From the NCBI GenBank assembly GCA_035771165.1, contig JAWNZC010000121.1:457501-521500 (forward strand): a DNA stretch of 64,000 nucleotides, read 5' to 3'. The stretch comes from Paragorgia papillata. Lineage: Eukaryota > Cnidaria > Anthozoa > Scleralcyonacea > Coralliidae. The position numbers and the translations under genes were made by a program. The notes below the pieces were generated by a model, which was not told where the DNA came from, ran no database searches, and saw only the letters and a program-made list of their open reading frames with translations. Positions 11,554 to 24,700 of the stretch are shown one piece after another. Numbering within the stretch: the first letter of the stretch is position 1; each line of letters begins with the position of its first letter.

Positions 11554-12075
11554 GATGGTAAACTAGGTACGTAAGTAACTGTTCTTGTAATTAAGCAGCT
11601 TGTAGTTTTGATTTATTTTCGAGGGCGAAAATCTTAACGAGTGGGGTAGTGTAGTGACCTGTAATTCTGCATGTACAGTATATAGCCTTAATTAGATTAT
11701 TGAGCAATAGACTCTTATCTGACACATCACACTTCGATGTACGTAAGCAATTTGACATGTAGTTCCTCTCAGCACGTTGTATCATAGTTATGTTTAGAAT
11801 ATAAGATATTCATCAATGTCCTCGGGACGAGAACATTTAAGGAGGAGGATGGTGTGACGAATGTAAATTAACAATTAGCAGAATTAGGTAAACGCTCCCT
11901 TTCCTGTAACACCCTTCCTTTACATAGGTCACGTATATAGTAGTTGTATTTCTATATTTGGTTATATGTTTGTAACGCTCAACTTGCGCCTAGGGTATAA
12001 AAGTAACGAGACTGTTAAAATAAAGAGATCTAGGTTCTGTCTGACTGAAAGTCGTGAAGTCTGTTGATTGGGTAT
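11554..12075 (+). mobile_element. LTR-like segment next to ABCG copy B
   Basis: Two purine-rich tracts (about 11545-11552 and 11845-11855), each followed by an LTR-like start, lie in tandem after a repeated stretch of about 70 bp. The second LTR begins TGTGACGAATG and runs to about 12075, with a TATA box at 11996-12002 and AATAAA at 12019-12024. It ends about 80 bp before the transporter ATG. Confidence 0.6.
11996..12002 (+). promoter_or_regulatory. TATA box in LTR-like segment upstream of ABCG copy B
   Basis: TATAAAA preceded by CCTAGGG, 156 bp upstream of the ATG at 12158. No other TATA element is evident between it and the gene. A start site near 12025-12030 would give a 5' UTR of about 130 nt. 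Confidence 0.4.
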
Positions 12076-12157
12076 AGCTCAGACCGCCAACCGCCGGACG
12101 TGTTTTGAAATAATTCATCGCCACGTGATTCACCAAGTGGGTGTTCTGTTGAATAAT

Positions 12158-13262
12158 ATGGCGGCAGCACGAATCAGCTGTTTTTTCTTTGCCCTTATCT
12201 TGTTGGTATTCCAATCTGTGAATGCCGAGTCACTTTGCGGTAGTAAGTATAGCTGTTATAGTACATGAATATGCTTCATTTAAATTCCACTCTCTTTATT
12301 TTCACCATGTGTGGGAAGGTTTCACATTCTCGTTTCCTGTATATATATTTGCGTTAAACCACTGAAACGACCATCGTATATAACTATATATGGAGGTACC
12401 TATATCCCCACTCTCCTTAGAATTGTCGAGCTAGTGTATGTAACATCAAAATATAACGTGTCTAAATATTTTAAATATTTTAAAATGTCTTCAGCGCCAG
12501 CTCAAGAATATTTCTTTATACTAACTTCCGCTTGACAGTGATATTTTTCTATATAATATTGGTGTACACAAATAAAATTCGCAGAGAATCCTTGCACGTT
12601 TGCTGCCAACTTGCAACTCCAGACAATCCTTGCACGTTTGCTGTCAACTTGCAACTCCCTTTATTGGTGATTATCGCCGTTTAGTCTGCGTGTAAACGAC
12701 TCTAAATATTTCCAAACGTTTTAAGGAATATTTGTTTACTCTCTCAAAGCACGCTCAAGCGGCAATTCGCTTTCGCTTTCTAGTTATATCCCCACGTTCC
12801 TTACAACTGTCGAGCTCCAAATAAAACGAGTCCAAATCTTTTAAAATGTCTTCAGCTAGTTAAGGAATATATCTGTTATACTATACTGCTCGACATATGG
12901 GGGATATTTTTGTCGACACAAATGAAAATTCGCAGAGAATCCTTACAGACCTTACACGCGTTTGCCGGTTTGCAGAAAACTTGAGTAACTCTCCTTATTG
13001 GTGATTATCGCTTTAGTCTGCGTGTAACATCTAAACGAAACGTTTAAGCACGGTTAATAGAAATCTCCCTTCCATTAACCGTGGTTTAAGGAGTATATTT
13101 GTTTATACTTTACTGCCGCATTCTTCATATACACAAGTATATACACAAGAAAAATTCTCAGAGTGACTCGTTACACGTTTGGTTTTCTTTGCAGCAAACT
13201 TGGAACAAATGTTTAAACATATTGTAGGAGTGTTGTAGTTTTTATAACAATCTCTATTAAAC

Positions 13263-13298
<36 letters not shown>

Positions 13299-15060
13299 TA
13301 TTTATAAACCGCGCAGGAGGGCTTTATCGGATATAAAACACGAGGCGATAGCCGAGTGTTTTAGAGCCGATAAAGCCCGTACTGCAAGGTTTTTAAATGA
13401 CTTCTAAAAAGAATCACTTCATACGTTCATTGGCGTAGTAATTTTGAAAATTAAGCTTATCTCAGCCGTTAAAAACCAGCGAGAAACTCAGAGCGAGTCT
13501 ATATCACATATATAGATCCGATACGCTCATGATTTTTCTTTGTGTTTTCCTCATGAATTATTAATGAATTTTAGAAATATATATATAAGTTCTTCGTGTG
13601 TAGGGTTGTATAAACGTAAATAACCAGCATAATATGCATGCATATACCTGTAGGCCCAGCTGGCCTATAATTAATAGTTTCGCGCGAGACAAAAATTATA
13701 TTTGTGTGCAAAGGAAAGGAATAATATTCTTAAAATGTTAGAAGAGTAAGTCATTTAGCATTTTCTTACGGACTATTTAGTCCAAGTTTGGATGTGTGTG
13801 ATATTCATCATAATAGTTTGCGTCATGGTTACACTTGATAGGGCAAATTGTACATTATATATGATACTATAGACAGACAGAATTAATACTTAAGTCTTGG
13901 GTTATTGGAATTTCTAGACACAACTCAACGCTGCTTGAATCGTAAGCGACCTTATAAATTCCAGGTGGCTTATATATAGACATTCACAAGTGTACAATGC
14001 ACGCTACGACCGCAATACAAAATATTTTAGTATCGGCATGTTCTTTGACAATCGCTAACCGCTGTCAGGTGCTAAACGTCTACTGATAAATCCTACAGTA
14101 TCAGGTTACTACGCGGTTTCTTTGTTATTCATAAGTCTTTATCTCCCATACAAACTGAATTGAATTGTCATAATTATAAATGCTGGGTCTTTATCTGTGT
14201 AAAGCCCAGGGAAGTATACAGATAAAGACAAAACTTTGTGAAATTTGAACTGGCCGTTACGCGCCGAGGAAAATATATAGGCTTAACCCAACTCTTACAT
14301 ATTATTTTAGTTAGTCCACAAACAGCAGCCATATGTATAGAACATTAAGCCTGTTTGCTTGTTAGGTATAGAAACAAACAGTCTAGATCGTTAAAGCAAA
14401 ATCCAACGACAGATAACCTTTCCAGAACCGGACATCTTAAACTTTATGCTTCCAAGAATCAATGTGTAAGTACTTGGAAAGCTAACACTGTGACAGGTAT
14501 ATAATACGCCCACTATGGGCGTTCCCAGGCGTCTAGGTTTGCGGTACCTGATGGGAATGTTCCTTCTCGTTTCCAAAGTCTATAGTACTCACTCGTCTGC
14601 GACGCGGTGAGTGTGTGGAAAAAATACAAAACTATAGTTTCCATTCGAAAAATTCAACATCCTAAAATAAGTTATAATAAGCAGGCTTATATATTCTGAA
14701 ATAAACAAAATACTTTTGCTTCGTGACTGTTGGCAGCATGCGCATGCAAGAAGCAAGCAAACGAACGAACGAACGAACGAACGAACGAACGAACGAACAA
14801 ACAAACAAACAAACAAACAAACAAACAAACAAACAAACAAACAAACAAACAAACAAACAAACGAACAAACGAACAAACGAACGAACGAACGAACGAGCGA
14901 GCGAGCAAGAAAGCAAGAAAGCCAGCAAAAAAAGAAAAAAAGCAAGCAAGATAGCAGACATGCAAGCCAGCAAACAAGAAATTAGCAAGCAAGCAAGCAA
15001 GCAAGCAAGAAATTAGCAAGCAAGAAATTAGCAAGCAAGCAAGCCAGCAAGCAAGAAATC

Positions 15061-15102
<42 letters not shown>

Positions 15103-15665
15103 AAATTAGCAACCAAACAAGGAATTAGTAAGTAAGCAAGCAAGCAGAAATTAGCAAGCAAGCAAGCAAGCAAGCAAGCAAGAAATTAGCAAGCAAGAAA
15201 TTAGCTAGCGAGCGAGCAAGCAAGCAAGCAAGCAAACAAACAAACAAGCAAGCAAGCAAGCAAGAAATTAGCAAGCAAGCAAGCAAGCAAGAAATTATCA
15301 AGCAAGCAAGCAAGCAAGAAAGCAAGCAAGCAAGCAAGCAAGAGAGCAGACAAGAAAGCAAGCAAGTAAGCAAGTAAGCAAGCAAGAGAGCAGACAAGAA
15401 AGCAAGCAAGTAAGCAAGCAAGCAAGCAAGTAAGCAAGCAAGCAAGCAAACAAACAAACAAACAAGCAAGCAAGCAAGAAATTAGGAAGCAAGCAGGCAA
15501 GAAATTAGCAACCAAGCAAGGAATTAGTAAGCAAGCAAGCAAGAAATTAGCAAGCAAGCAAGCAAGCAATCAAGCAAGAAATTAGCAAGCAAGCAAGCAA
15601 GAAATTAGCAAGCGAGCAAGCAAGTAAGCAAGCAAACAAGCAAGCAAGCAAGCAAGCAAGAAATT

Positions 15666-15727
<62 letters not shown>

Positions 15728-15748
15728 TAAGCAAGCAAGCAAGCAAGC

Positions 15749-15802
<54 letters not shown>

Positions 15803-16370
15803 ACAAACAAACAAGCAAGCAAGCAAGCAAGAAATTAGCAAGAAAGCAAGCAAGTAAGCAAGCAAGCAAGAGAGCAAGCAATTAGCAAGCAAGAGAGCAG
15901 ACAAGAAAGCAAGCAAGTTATTTTCGTTGTCAGATTGTAATGTCACTGAGTAATTATTATTAATTGCATTTCCCCGCTGATAATAAACGTTTCTATTTTT
16001 AGAAAAACCAAGGCCTCCTCCTGGAGCATGTTGTCCTGCAGGAAAAGAACATTTGTGTTGTCCTTTTGCTGGTGATAAAGAAAATATTTCTCTTTGTGAC
16101 ACAACTAAGAACAGGAGATCGTTGTCACAGCCACCACAGAAACTTCCTACTTTCAATCCTCTAACTGATTGTGTGCATACGTGGCAAACTCAAGCGTGTG
16201 CTGGAGGATTTTATTTGGATCCAAACTCAAATCGTCCAAAACCATGCCCCAAAGGTAAAATAGATGTGCCCTTCTTTGTTTCTTTCTTTCTTTCCTTCTT
16301 TCTCTTTTCCCTCCCTTTCTTCCTTCTTTCTTTCTTTCCTTCCTTCCTTCCTTCCTTCCTTCCTTCCTTC

Positions 16371-16437
<67 letters not shown>

Positions 16438-19400
16438 TCATTCTTCCTTTCTTCCTTTCTTCCTTCCTTCCTTCCTTCGTTCCTTCTTTCCTTCCTTTCT
16501 TCTTTTCTTCCTTTCTTCCTTCCTTCCTTTCTTCCTTCCTTCCTTTCTTCCTTCCTTCTTTCCCTCTTTCCTCCTTTATTTCTTCCAACCTTCTTTTCTT
16601 CTTTCTTCGATCCCTCTCTTTCTTTCTCTTCTTTCCTTTCTTTCATCCTTCTATCCTTCCTTCCTTCCGTCCGTCCGTCCTTCTTCCTTCCTTCCTTCCT
16701 TCCTTCCTTCCTTCCTTCCTTCCTTTCTTTCTTTCTTCCTTCCTTCTTCCTTCCTTCCTTCTTTCCTTCCTTCCTTCCTTCCTTCCTTCATTCCTTCCTT
16801 CCTTCCTTCTTTCTTCCTTCCATCCTTCTTTCCTTCCTTCCTTCCTTCCTTCTTCCTTCCATTCTTCATTCCTTCCTTCCTTCCTTCCTTCTTCCTTCCA
16901 TCCTTCTTTCCTTCCTTCCTTCCTTCCTTCCTTCTTCCTTCCATCCTTCTTTCCTTCCTTCCTTCCTTCCTTCTTTTCTTCCTTCCTTTCTTTTTTTCTC
17001 CTTTTATCCGCCCATTCTTCATTCATTTATTCTTATATTTCTTTTGTCTTTCCTCCCTTTCCCCTTCTTTTTTTATTCTGTACTTTCTTCTCTGTCTTAC
17101 TCTGTTTCTTCTTTCTTTTCTCTCCTTTTTACTTCATCTCTTCACTTCTTCATTATTTACTCGAGACTTTTTTTAAAATATAAACCACAAATTTCGTACA
17201 CAAAGTTCAAAGAACCAAAGTGTAATTGTGTTATCAAGATTTTGGGTGAAGGAAAATTCGAGTGTAGAATATATACATTATAAGACTTAATAAGAAAGAA
17301 ATAATATACTTATAATATACATTATATTACTTATAATATACCCAATTCTATCCTGGCATTACCGCCTTAATATATATACAGAACTCGCGATCAAGCTCTC
17401 GGCAACGCCCTCCGTGGCTCAGTGGTCAGAGTATTGCACTAGAATCGCAAGGTCGTGGGTTCAATTCCTGCCGGAAGGCCTGTGTAGTTGCTTTTTTCGC
17501 AACTGGTCCCGGTTTGGTCTTATAATGTATATATTCGACACGTTAGGTCTTAGCTTATGTCGTGCACTTTTAACATGAGCCCCTGGCTCGGATGATTGGG
17601 CGACCACATCCTGTGCTTGCGACGTTAAATAAATCATTACATTACATTACATTACATTACTCCAATTTTCCTTCACCCAAAATCCTGAGAACATGATGAT
17701 ATGTAGTCGAGTGAAATGCCCAATATTACTTGTAATTGTGTTATGTTGTTCTTTTCTTGTGCTAGGTTTTTATTGTCCACAACAATCTCTGTGTATCATT
17801 CCTTGCCCTTCAGGAGCTTACTGTGTACCTACGAAAAAGACACCAGAAAAGGTTATTATATTGTAGCCTAAAAGTTCATGCTCGCAGCTTTGCATGCATG
17901 TTGTCAATCAAGATATGGTCTGGAAACTCGGGAAACTTCAAAGCGTCTATAATTAGCTGTGTTTTAATGTTGAGACGTCCCGCCCGTACAGAAATCTTTT
18001 CTTTTTCGCTTATTAATATTTAAATAACACGGTTAAATAAAGCCTCTGTTACATGATGCAACGATTGGGGAAACCTGTGTCGCAACGCTTTTGCGAGATA
18101 AGTTTCACAAACCGTTGCGCGAAGTTCAAGTGCATCCTACTTTGGTGAAACCTGCCTCGTAATGCAAAGCGACACAGGTTCATAAACAAGGGGGTGTTAC
18201 ACGTTGCAATCTGTCTTGAAACTTGTCTTGCACAGGTTTCACGAAAAATTGCATCGTGTGACAGCGGCTTAACATGCACAAACATGCACTGCTGTCCTCA
18301 CCGTGCACAAGTGTGCATAAACGTGAACAAAAAGATAGAACAATTGCAAAGACTTTCGACCAAGAGAACGTAGGAGTCTAACGTTTCGAGCCGCGAAAGC
18401 CCTTAGACTCCTATACGTTCTCTGTTTCGGCAGTATATCTAACCTTACTATATTTCGATTTTACAGACGGGTCGTCGTCCACCAAACGTAGTCAGTATAA
18501 TTGGAATAAATTTATTTTTTTAATGCTGACCTATAATTTCCTCGTTTTTCAGGATAAAGAGTGTGGAGGTTTTGGTGTGTGTTGTGGTAGTGATCCTCCA
18601 CTTGTTCTTAACAACACTGCAAGAACATGTAATGGTGTAGATGATGATACTTGTCTTTGTGCTAGTCCGGATAAACCAAAGCCTTGCCCAGGTGGATACT
18701 ATTGTCCTGAACCTGATAAAAAGTATCCTTGTAGTGAAGGACATTATTGTCGAGCGGGAAGTACTTCTCCTGACCCTTGTCCCGTAAGTAACGCGAGCTA
18801 TTTACAATGAGATATAGTAAGCTCAACCTCGTACCCAGGGCCATTTGTAGGGAACTGGGCCAAGATGACGAATAAAAACAAAATGGCGGGAACAAATGGC
18901 CCTGGTGGAGGCTAGCTCAAAATGCGCAGTATATTGCGCATTTTTTTAACTAGAACTCATTCCTTTACAACTAATTATTGCATGGTTTAAAATATAATTT
19001 CCAACCTGACAAGGTCAAAATACAATTTTTTTTAAAAATTACAAAATCAAACCGTCTAATTTATGCAATAAGCTCTTGACCAATCAGAGACTGAGATTGC
19101 CTAGCCTCCACCAGGGCCATTTGTTCCTGCCATCTTGGCTCAGTTCCCTACAAATGGCCCTTGGAATTAACGAGGTTGATAGTAAGGTTTGATATATACT
19201 ACCGAAACAGAGAACGTATGAGTCTAACGTTTCGAGCGAAGGCCCTTCGGCAGAAGGGCGTTCTCTGTATCTCTCTGACGAAGGGCCTTCGCTCGAAACG
19301 TTAGACTCCTACGTTCTCTGTTTTGGCAGTATATCAAACCTTACTATATTTCGATTGTTGTTTCAACACTGCCTATACACGCAGCACGCTACTTTTATTT

Positions 19401-21409
19401 ACAATGAGTCCAGGTTGTCCTGGTTCCAAGATGTTAAGATATACCTCACCATTTCATCTTTAATTTATCTTTTGTTTTTTTTTAATACAGTTTCTCACAA
19501 GATGTCGTAAAAAGTCTTCGGCACCGATTACCAATTTCATCGCTCCACTCATCGATTTTCTTGTACTCTTACTCTTTGTGGTTCTTCTTGTGCTTTACAA
19601 CAAATGGACTACTGTCAAATTTTATTACCACTTCTATTTCACAAGAGTAACTGGCCGAGAGCGTACTTCGACTAGTACATTTGCTGTTGATGCGGGAATT
19701 GGTAACGTTACGAACAGACTTGATCAATTTGTTAGTGTAAATGAACCAATCGAAGCAAAGTCGTTCACGATTGATATAAGTTTTAAAAACCTCGGTTTAA
19801 CCTTGAACTCAGTAAGTATAGTGCATGAAAGCACAGTTAAATTATTGGTGAATTTGTTAATGTTTGTTTATAACTGTTTTACTCTCGTTAAATGTTGGTC
19901 AAAATTTGAAATTATTTTTGTCAATTTCAGGGTGAAAACAAAGGCAAAGTGGTTCTTCAAGGCGTGACTGGTCAAGTTCGCTCAGGTGAAGTAACAGCTG
20001 TGATGGGACCGTCTGGAGCTGGCAAAACAACCTTCCTTAATACTCTAAGTGGGAAAGCTTACTATGGAGTAAGACATCAATTACATAATTAATGATTTGA
20101 ATGTTTAGAAGCATAGATACAGGGTCTGTTTCTGCCTGGGAGTTTGTTCGTTTGTTCTCTTGTTTGTTTGTTTGTTTGTTTGTTTGTTTGTTCGTTCGTT
20201 CGTTCGTTCGTTCGTTCGTTCGTTCGTTCGTTCGTTTGTTTGTTTGTTTGTTTGTTTGTTTGTTTGTTTGTTTGTTTGTTTGTTTGTTTGTTTGTTTGTT
20301 TGTTTGTTTGTTTGTTTGTTTGTTCGTTCGTTTATTCCACTCGACGAGTAAAATCGTCTGGCGTTAGCCATGGTAAAAGTATAATAAGTTGCCAAATGGC
20401 AACCACGCCCAGTAAAGAGTTAATCAGTAAGATCTCTCTCTTATATCTATATCTATATATATTTAAATTTATACACGACCGTACAACCTTGTAGCTTTTA
20501 ATAATTATCGTGGCAAAATAAAGGTTATCTTCTCTTATATATATATATGCCTAATATATCCTTTTCTCTTTATTCATCAATCAGGATTCTACCGGTGAAA
20601 TATTGTTCAATGGTGAAGAAGTTAGAGGAATTAAAGAGTTCAGATCTATTACAGGATTCGTGCCGCAGGTATGATACTTTTTTATCGACTTTAAAAAATA
20701 TGCTAGCATCTTCTTTACATTAGTCAAATTGCTAAACCTAATCTTAATCCTAACCCAATCTAAGCCTAACATTTTTTTTGAAATTTGTTTCATTAGGATG
20801 ACACAATGCACAGAAATTTGACAGTGTATGAAGTGTTGTACTACCAAGCAGTACTACGATTGCCTGCTGGAATAGATAGCAGGACGTTGAAATATAAGAT
20901 ACGGCAGGTACGATAACGAGACGAAGTTAATTTACGATCATGAATAAGATGTGAGGGAAGTGGTCTTAATTTAAGTGAGTTTTACTTCCGAAATGCAAGT
21001 ATTCAGTGTTTGTAATGATTATGTTTTCAGATACTCAGCATTTTGGAGATTAGTCATGTTGCAGATTCTCTTATTGGGGATGAGGTATGTGTCGTATTTA
21101 CCGCTGTGATTATCACATTCTGATCTCACTATTCTATTATTTGTAGTTTCTGGAGGTATCATCTGTATTGTGGACTCGACGCCACTGACGATCTGTCTTG
21201 CAGAATTATGCCGGCCGTTACGGTTCGTCAAAAAGCATACTGAGTTGGGGTTTTTTCTCCTTGACTTTTAGGAAACCAGAGGTATCTCTGGGGGTCAGCG
21301 TAAGAGAGTTAACATTGGTATGGAGTTAGTTGCTGATCCTACGTTGCTATTCCTTGATGAACCGACAAGGTAATGTATTGATGAGTAGTTGAGAAGTGGA
21401 TTTTTGGCC

Positions 21410-21446
<37 letters not shown>

Positions 21447-21507
21447 TTGTTTGTTTGTTTGTTTGTTTGTTTGTTTGTTTGTTTGTTTGTTTGTTTGTTT
21501 GTTTGTT

Positions 21508-21543
<36 letters not shown>

Positions 21544-21596
21544 CGTTTGTCCGTCTGTCTGTCTGTCAGTCCGTCCGTCTGTCCGTCCGTCCGTCC

Positions 21597-21643
<47 letters not shown>

Positions 21644-21712
21644 CGTTTGTTTGTCCGTCCGTCCGTCCGTCTGTCTGGCTGTTTGTTTTTGTGTCTGTCC
21701 GTCCGTCCGTCC

Positions 21713-21750
<38 letters not shown>

Positions 21751-24700
21751 CCGTCTGTCCGTCTGTCTGTCTGTCCGTCTGTCCGTCTGTCCGTCTGTCT
21801 GTTTGTCCGTCCGTCCGTCCGTCCGTCCGTCCGTCTGTCTGTCTGTCTGTCTGTCTGTCTCTTTCTGTCCGTAGTCTAAATCCTGTCATTAAATGTATTC
21901 TTATCGAGTATTCATCATTTCATCTATTTCTTTAGTGGTCTTGATAGTACTTCAAGCTTGTCTGTTCTTAAATCTTTGAGAACTGTTGCCGAACAAGGAC
22001 GATTGACAGTGTTGTGTGTCATCCATCAGCCAAGATTTGAGATATTTAGTAAGTGTTTACCATAGTTAAAACGACGTTTTAAATCATCTTTCAGACTGTA
22101 TAGTTGATATCCTGACAAAAACTGAGAGAGGAAACATCTTGCGAAGCCTACTGTCACACGAAGGGCAATGTTCCGCTTCTTGAAACGCTCGTAATCGGTT
22201 CAGGTTCAATAAGTATAGCTTTGAGTTTTTTCTTTAAGATATGTTTCATAATGTTCTTCTTCTTGGACCTGGGGGTAAGACAGTTTATCAAGGCTCAGTC
22301 CCAGATGCCAAACTCTACTTCTCCTCACTTGGTTATGAAATACCTGCTGATGTTAACCCCGCTGACTTCTACATGGATGTGATTGGAGGGTCAGTCAAAC
22401 CAAAGGAAGGTAACGAGGAAGTGGATCTATTTGACTCGTGGATAGCTCATTATTCTGGAAAAACAAACGGAGATTCAGAAGGCGCAAGAACATCTTGTTC
22501 TTCAACGGTTGGTAAGTTCAACACTTTGGTACGTGCCTTTACGAGACGTCTCTCCTTTACGAGTAAAATCATCTGGTGTTAGACGGAGCCGTAAAAAGAT
22601 AAAAGGGACCTTAAGGAAGCTAGGACGACGACGGCAATTAAGTTACTGCATTTAAAAGAAACCATGGATCAGGACATCGTGTATTGTATGCTTTATGTAT
22701 TTTGTAAGACCTTTAAAAAGCAGCCATAGCTTCGACAACATGACGTACGATAGATTAACGCTTAAGTAAAATAACAGCTTTTGCTGTTCCTTGTCACAAC
22801 GTCGTCTTGAAAACGGGAAAACGCTTCAGTTGACGTTGTATGTGCAACGAGGACGGTGTTGGGGTTACTCTTGGGACTGCGAATTATTCAAAGCTTTGTT
22901 TTGGTTGAAAAATACTATTGTACTTGGGTCGTCGTCGTGACGTTCACGTTGTGCTTGCTTAAGGTCCCTAAAGTTTTTTTTGCAACAGCGGTGACAGTGT
23001 AAACTCTTTCTAGGCAGTATGACTGTTAAGTCTTATCACTGCCACTACCACTGCCATCACTACCACCATCACCACTACCACCACTACTACCACTACTACC
23101 ACCATCATAACTACCACCACCATCATAACTACCACCACCATTACTACTACCATCACTACTACTACCATCACTACCACCACTATTACCACTTTTACCACTA
23201 TCACTACCACCACCATTACTATCGCTACCACTAAGTACTACCACACACTACTACCACCACTAACTACATCACCACCACCACTACCACCTACCACCATCAC
23301 TACCACCATCACCACCACCACACTACTACTACCACTACCACTACCACTACTACCACTACTACTACTACTACCACCACTACTACTACCACTACCACTACTA
23401 CCACACTACCACTACTACTACCACTACCACTACTACTACCACCACAACACCACTACTACCACCACCACTACCACCACTACCACCACAACTACCACCACAC
23501 ACCACCACCATCACTACCACTACATCATTACCACTACTACCACCACAATACAACACCACCTCTACCACCACCATCACTATCATCACCACCATCATTACCA
23601 CTACTACCACAACTGACAACCAATAAAATATTCTTACTACATGTAATACCATCATTACTCCTAACTACCAGAACTGACCACCGAATAAATATTCTATATA
23701 ATGAATAATATCTGTATTTTTAGATTTTAATTGTAAGAGGTGCGAAATCCAATTTACCAATTCTTAACATTTGTAAGAAGAGACACCTCTAACACCTCTC
23801 TAAAACACATCTCTAACAATACGTTCTTCTCACCTCTCTTGGCATTGTATCTCTGATCCCATCTATCACCTCTCTAAGACGGACACCTCTCTAAGGTAGA
23901 CACCTCTCTAAGGGGACACCACCTCTCTAAGGGACACCTCTCTAAGGGACACCTCTCTAAGGCGGACACCTCTCTAAGGCGGACACCTCTCTAAGACGGA
24001 CACCTCTCTAAGGTGGACACCTCTCTAAGGTGGACACCTCTCTAAGGCGGACACCTCTCTAAGGCGGACACCTCTCTAAGGCGGACACCTCTCTAAGGTG
24101 GACACCTCTCTAAGGTGGACACCTCTCTAAGGTGGACACCTCTCTAAGGTGGACACCTCTCTAAGGCGGACACCTCTCTAAGGTGGACACCTCTCTAAGG
24201 TGGACACCTCTCTAAGGCGGACACCTCTCTAAGGTGGACACCTCTCTAAGGCGGACACCTCTCTGAGGCGGACACCTCTCTAAGGCGGACACCTCTCTGA
24301 GGCGGACACCTCTCTAAGGCGGACACCTCTCTAAGGCGGACACCTCTCTAAGGTGGACACCTCTCTAAGGCGGACACCTCTCTGAGGCGGACACCTCTCT
24401 AAGGCGGACACCTCTCTAAGGCGGACACCTCTCTAAGGCGGACAGCTAATCTTGGCTGCTCATGCATTATTTACTATAATAAAACTCTTTCTAAAGCCCT
24501 AATCAAACGAGAACGCAAGTCATCGCAAGTTGGCAGTCACGCTATCTCAGCCAGCCGCTCTGAATAATTTCCCGAAAATATAATGTACCGTGACAAAGTT
24601 AAAACTTGTTTAAAACACTCATGAAACCTTTATTTTGTTAATTTGGGTGTTTGAACGACCACCACAGAAATTCGTGACTGCCAACTTGCGATGACTTGTG

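Noticed and set aside
14589..15881. Leu/Ala/Cys-rich membrane-like protein on the minus strand and Lys/Gln/Asn-rich proteins on the plus strand
   Set aside because: They are products of the GCAA/CAAA/GAAC array, without codon structure or splice context.
16264..17283. Ser/Phe/Leu/Pro-rich and Lys/Glu/Arg-rich frames of over 300 codons
   Set aside because: The TTCC/TTTC array extends exon 2 artificially in one frame; a proper donor ends exon 2 at 16254.
17407..17480. Functional tRNA gene
   Set aside because: Boxes A and B are present but the acceptor stem does not close well and a SINE body with ATTAC tail follows.
19180..19346. Further hammerhead ribozyme (CTGACGA ... CGAAAC)
   Set aside because: Core-like words are present, but there is an extra A at stem II and no stem I pairing; it reads better as a foldback element.
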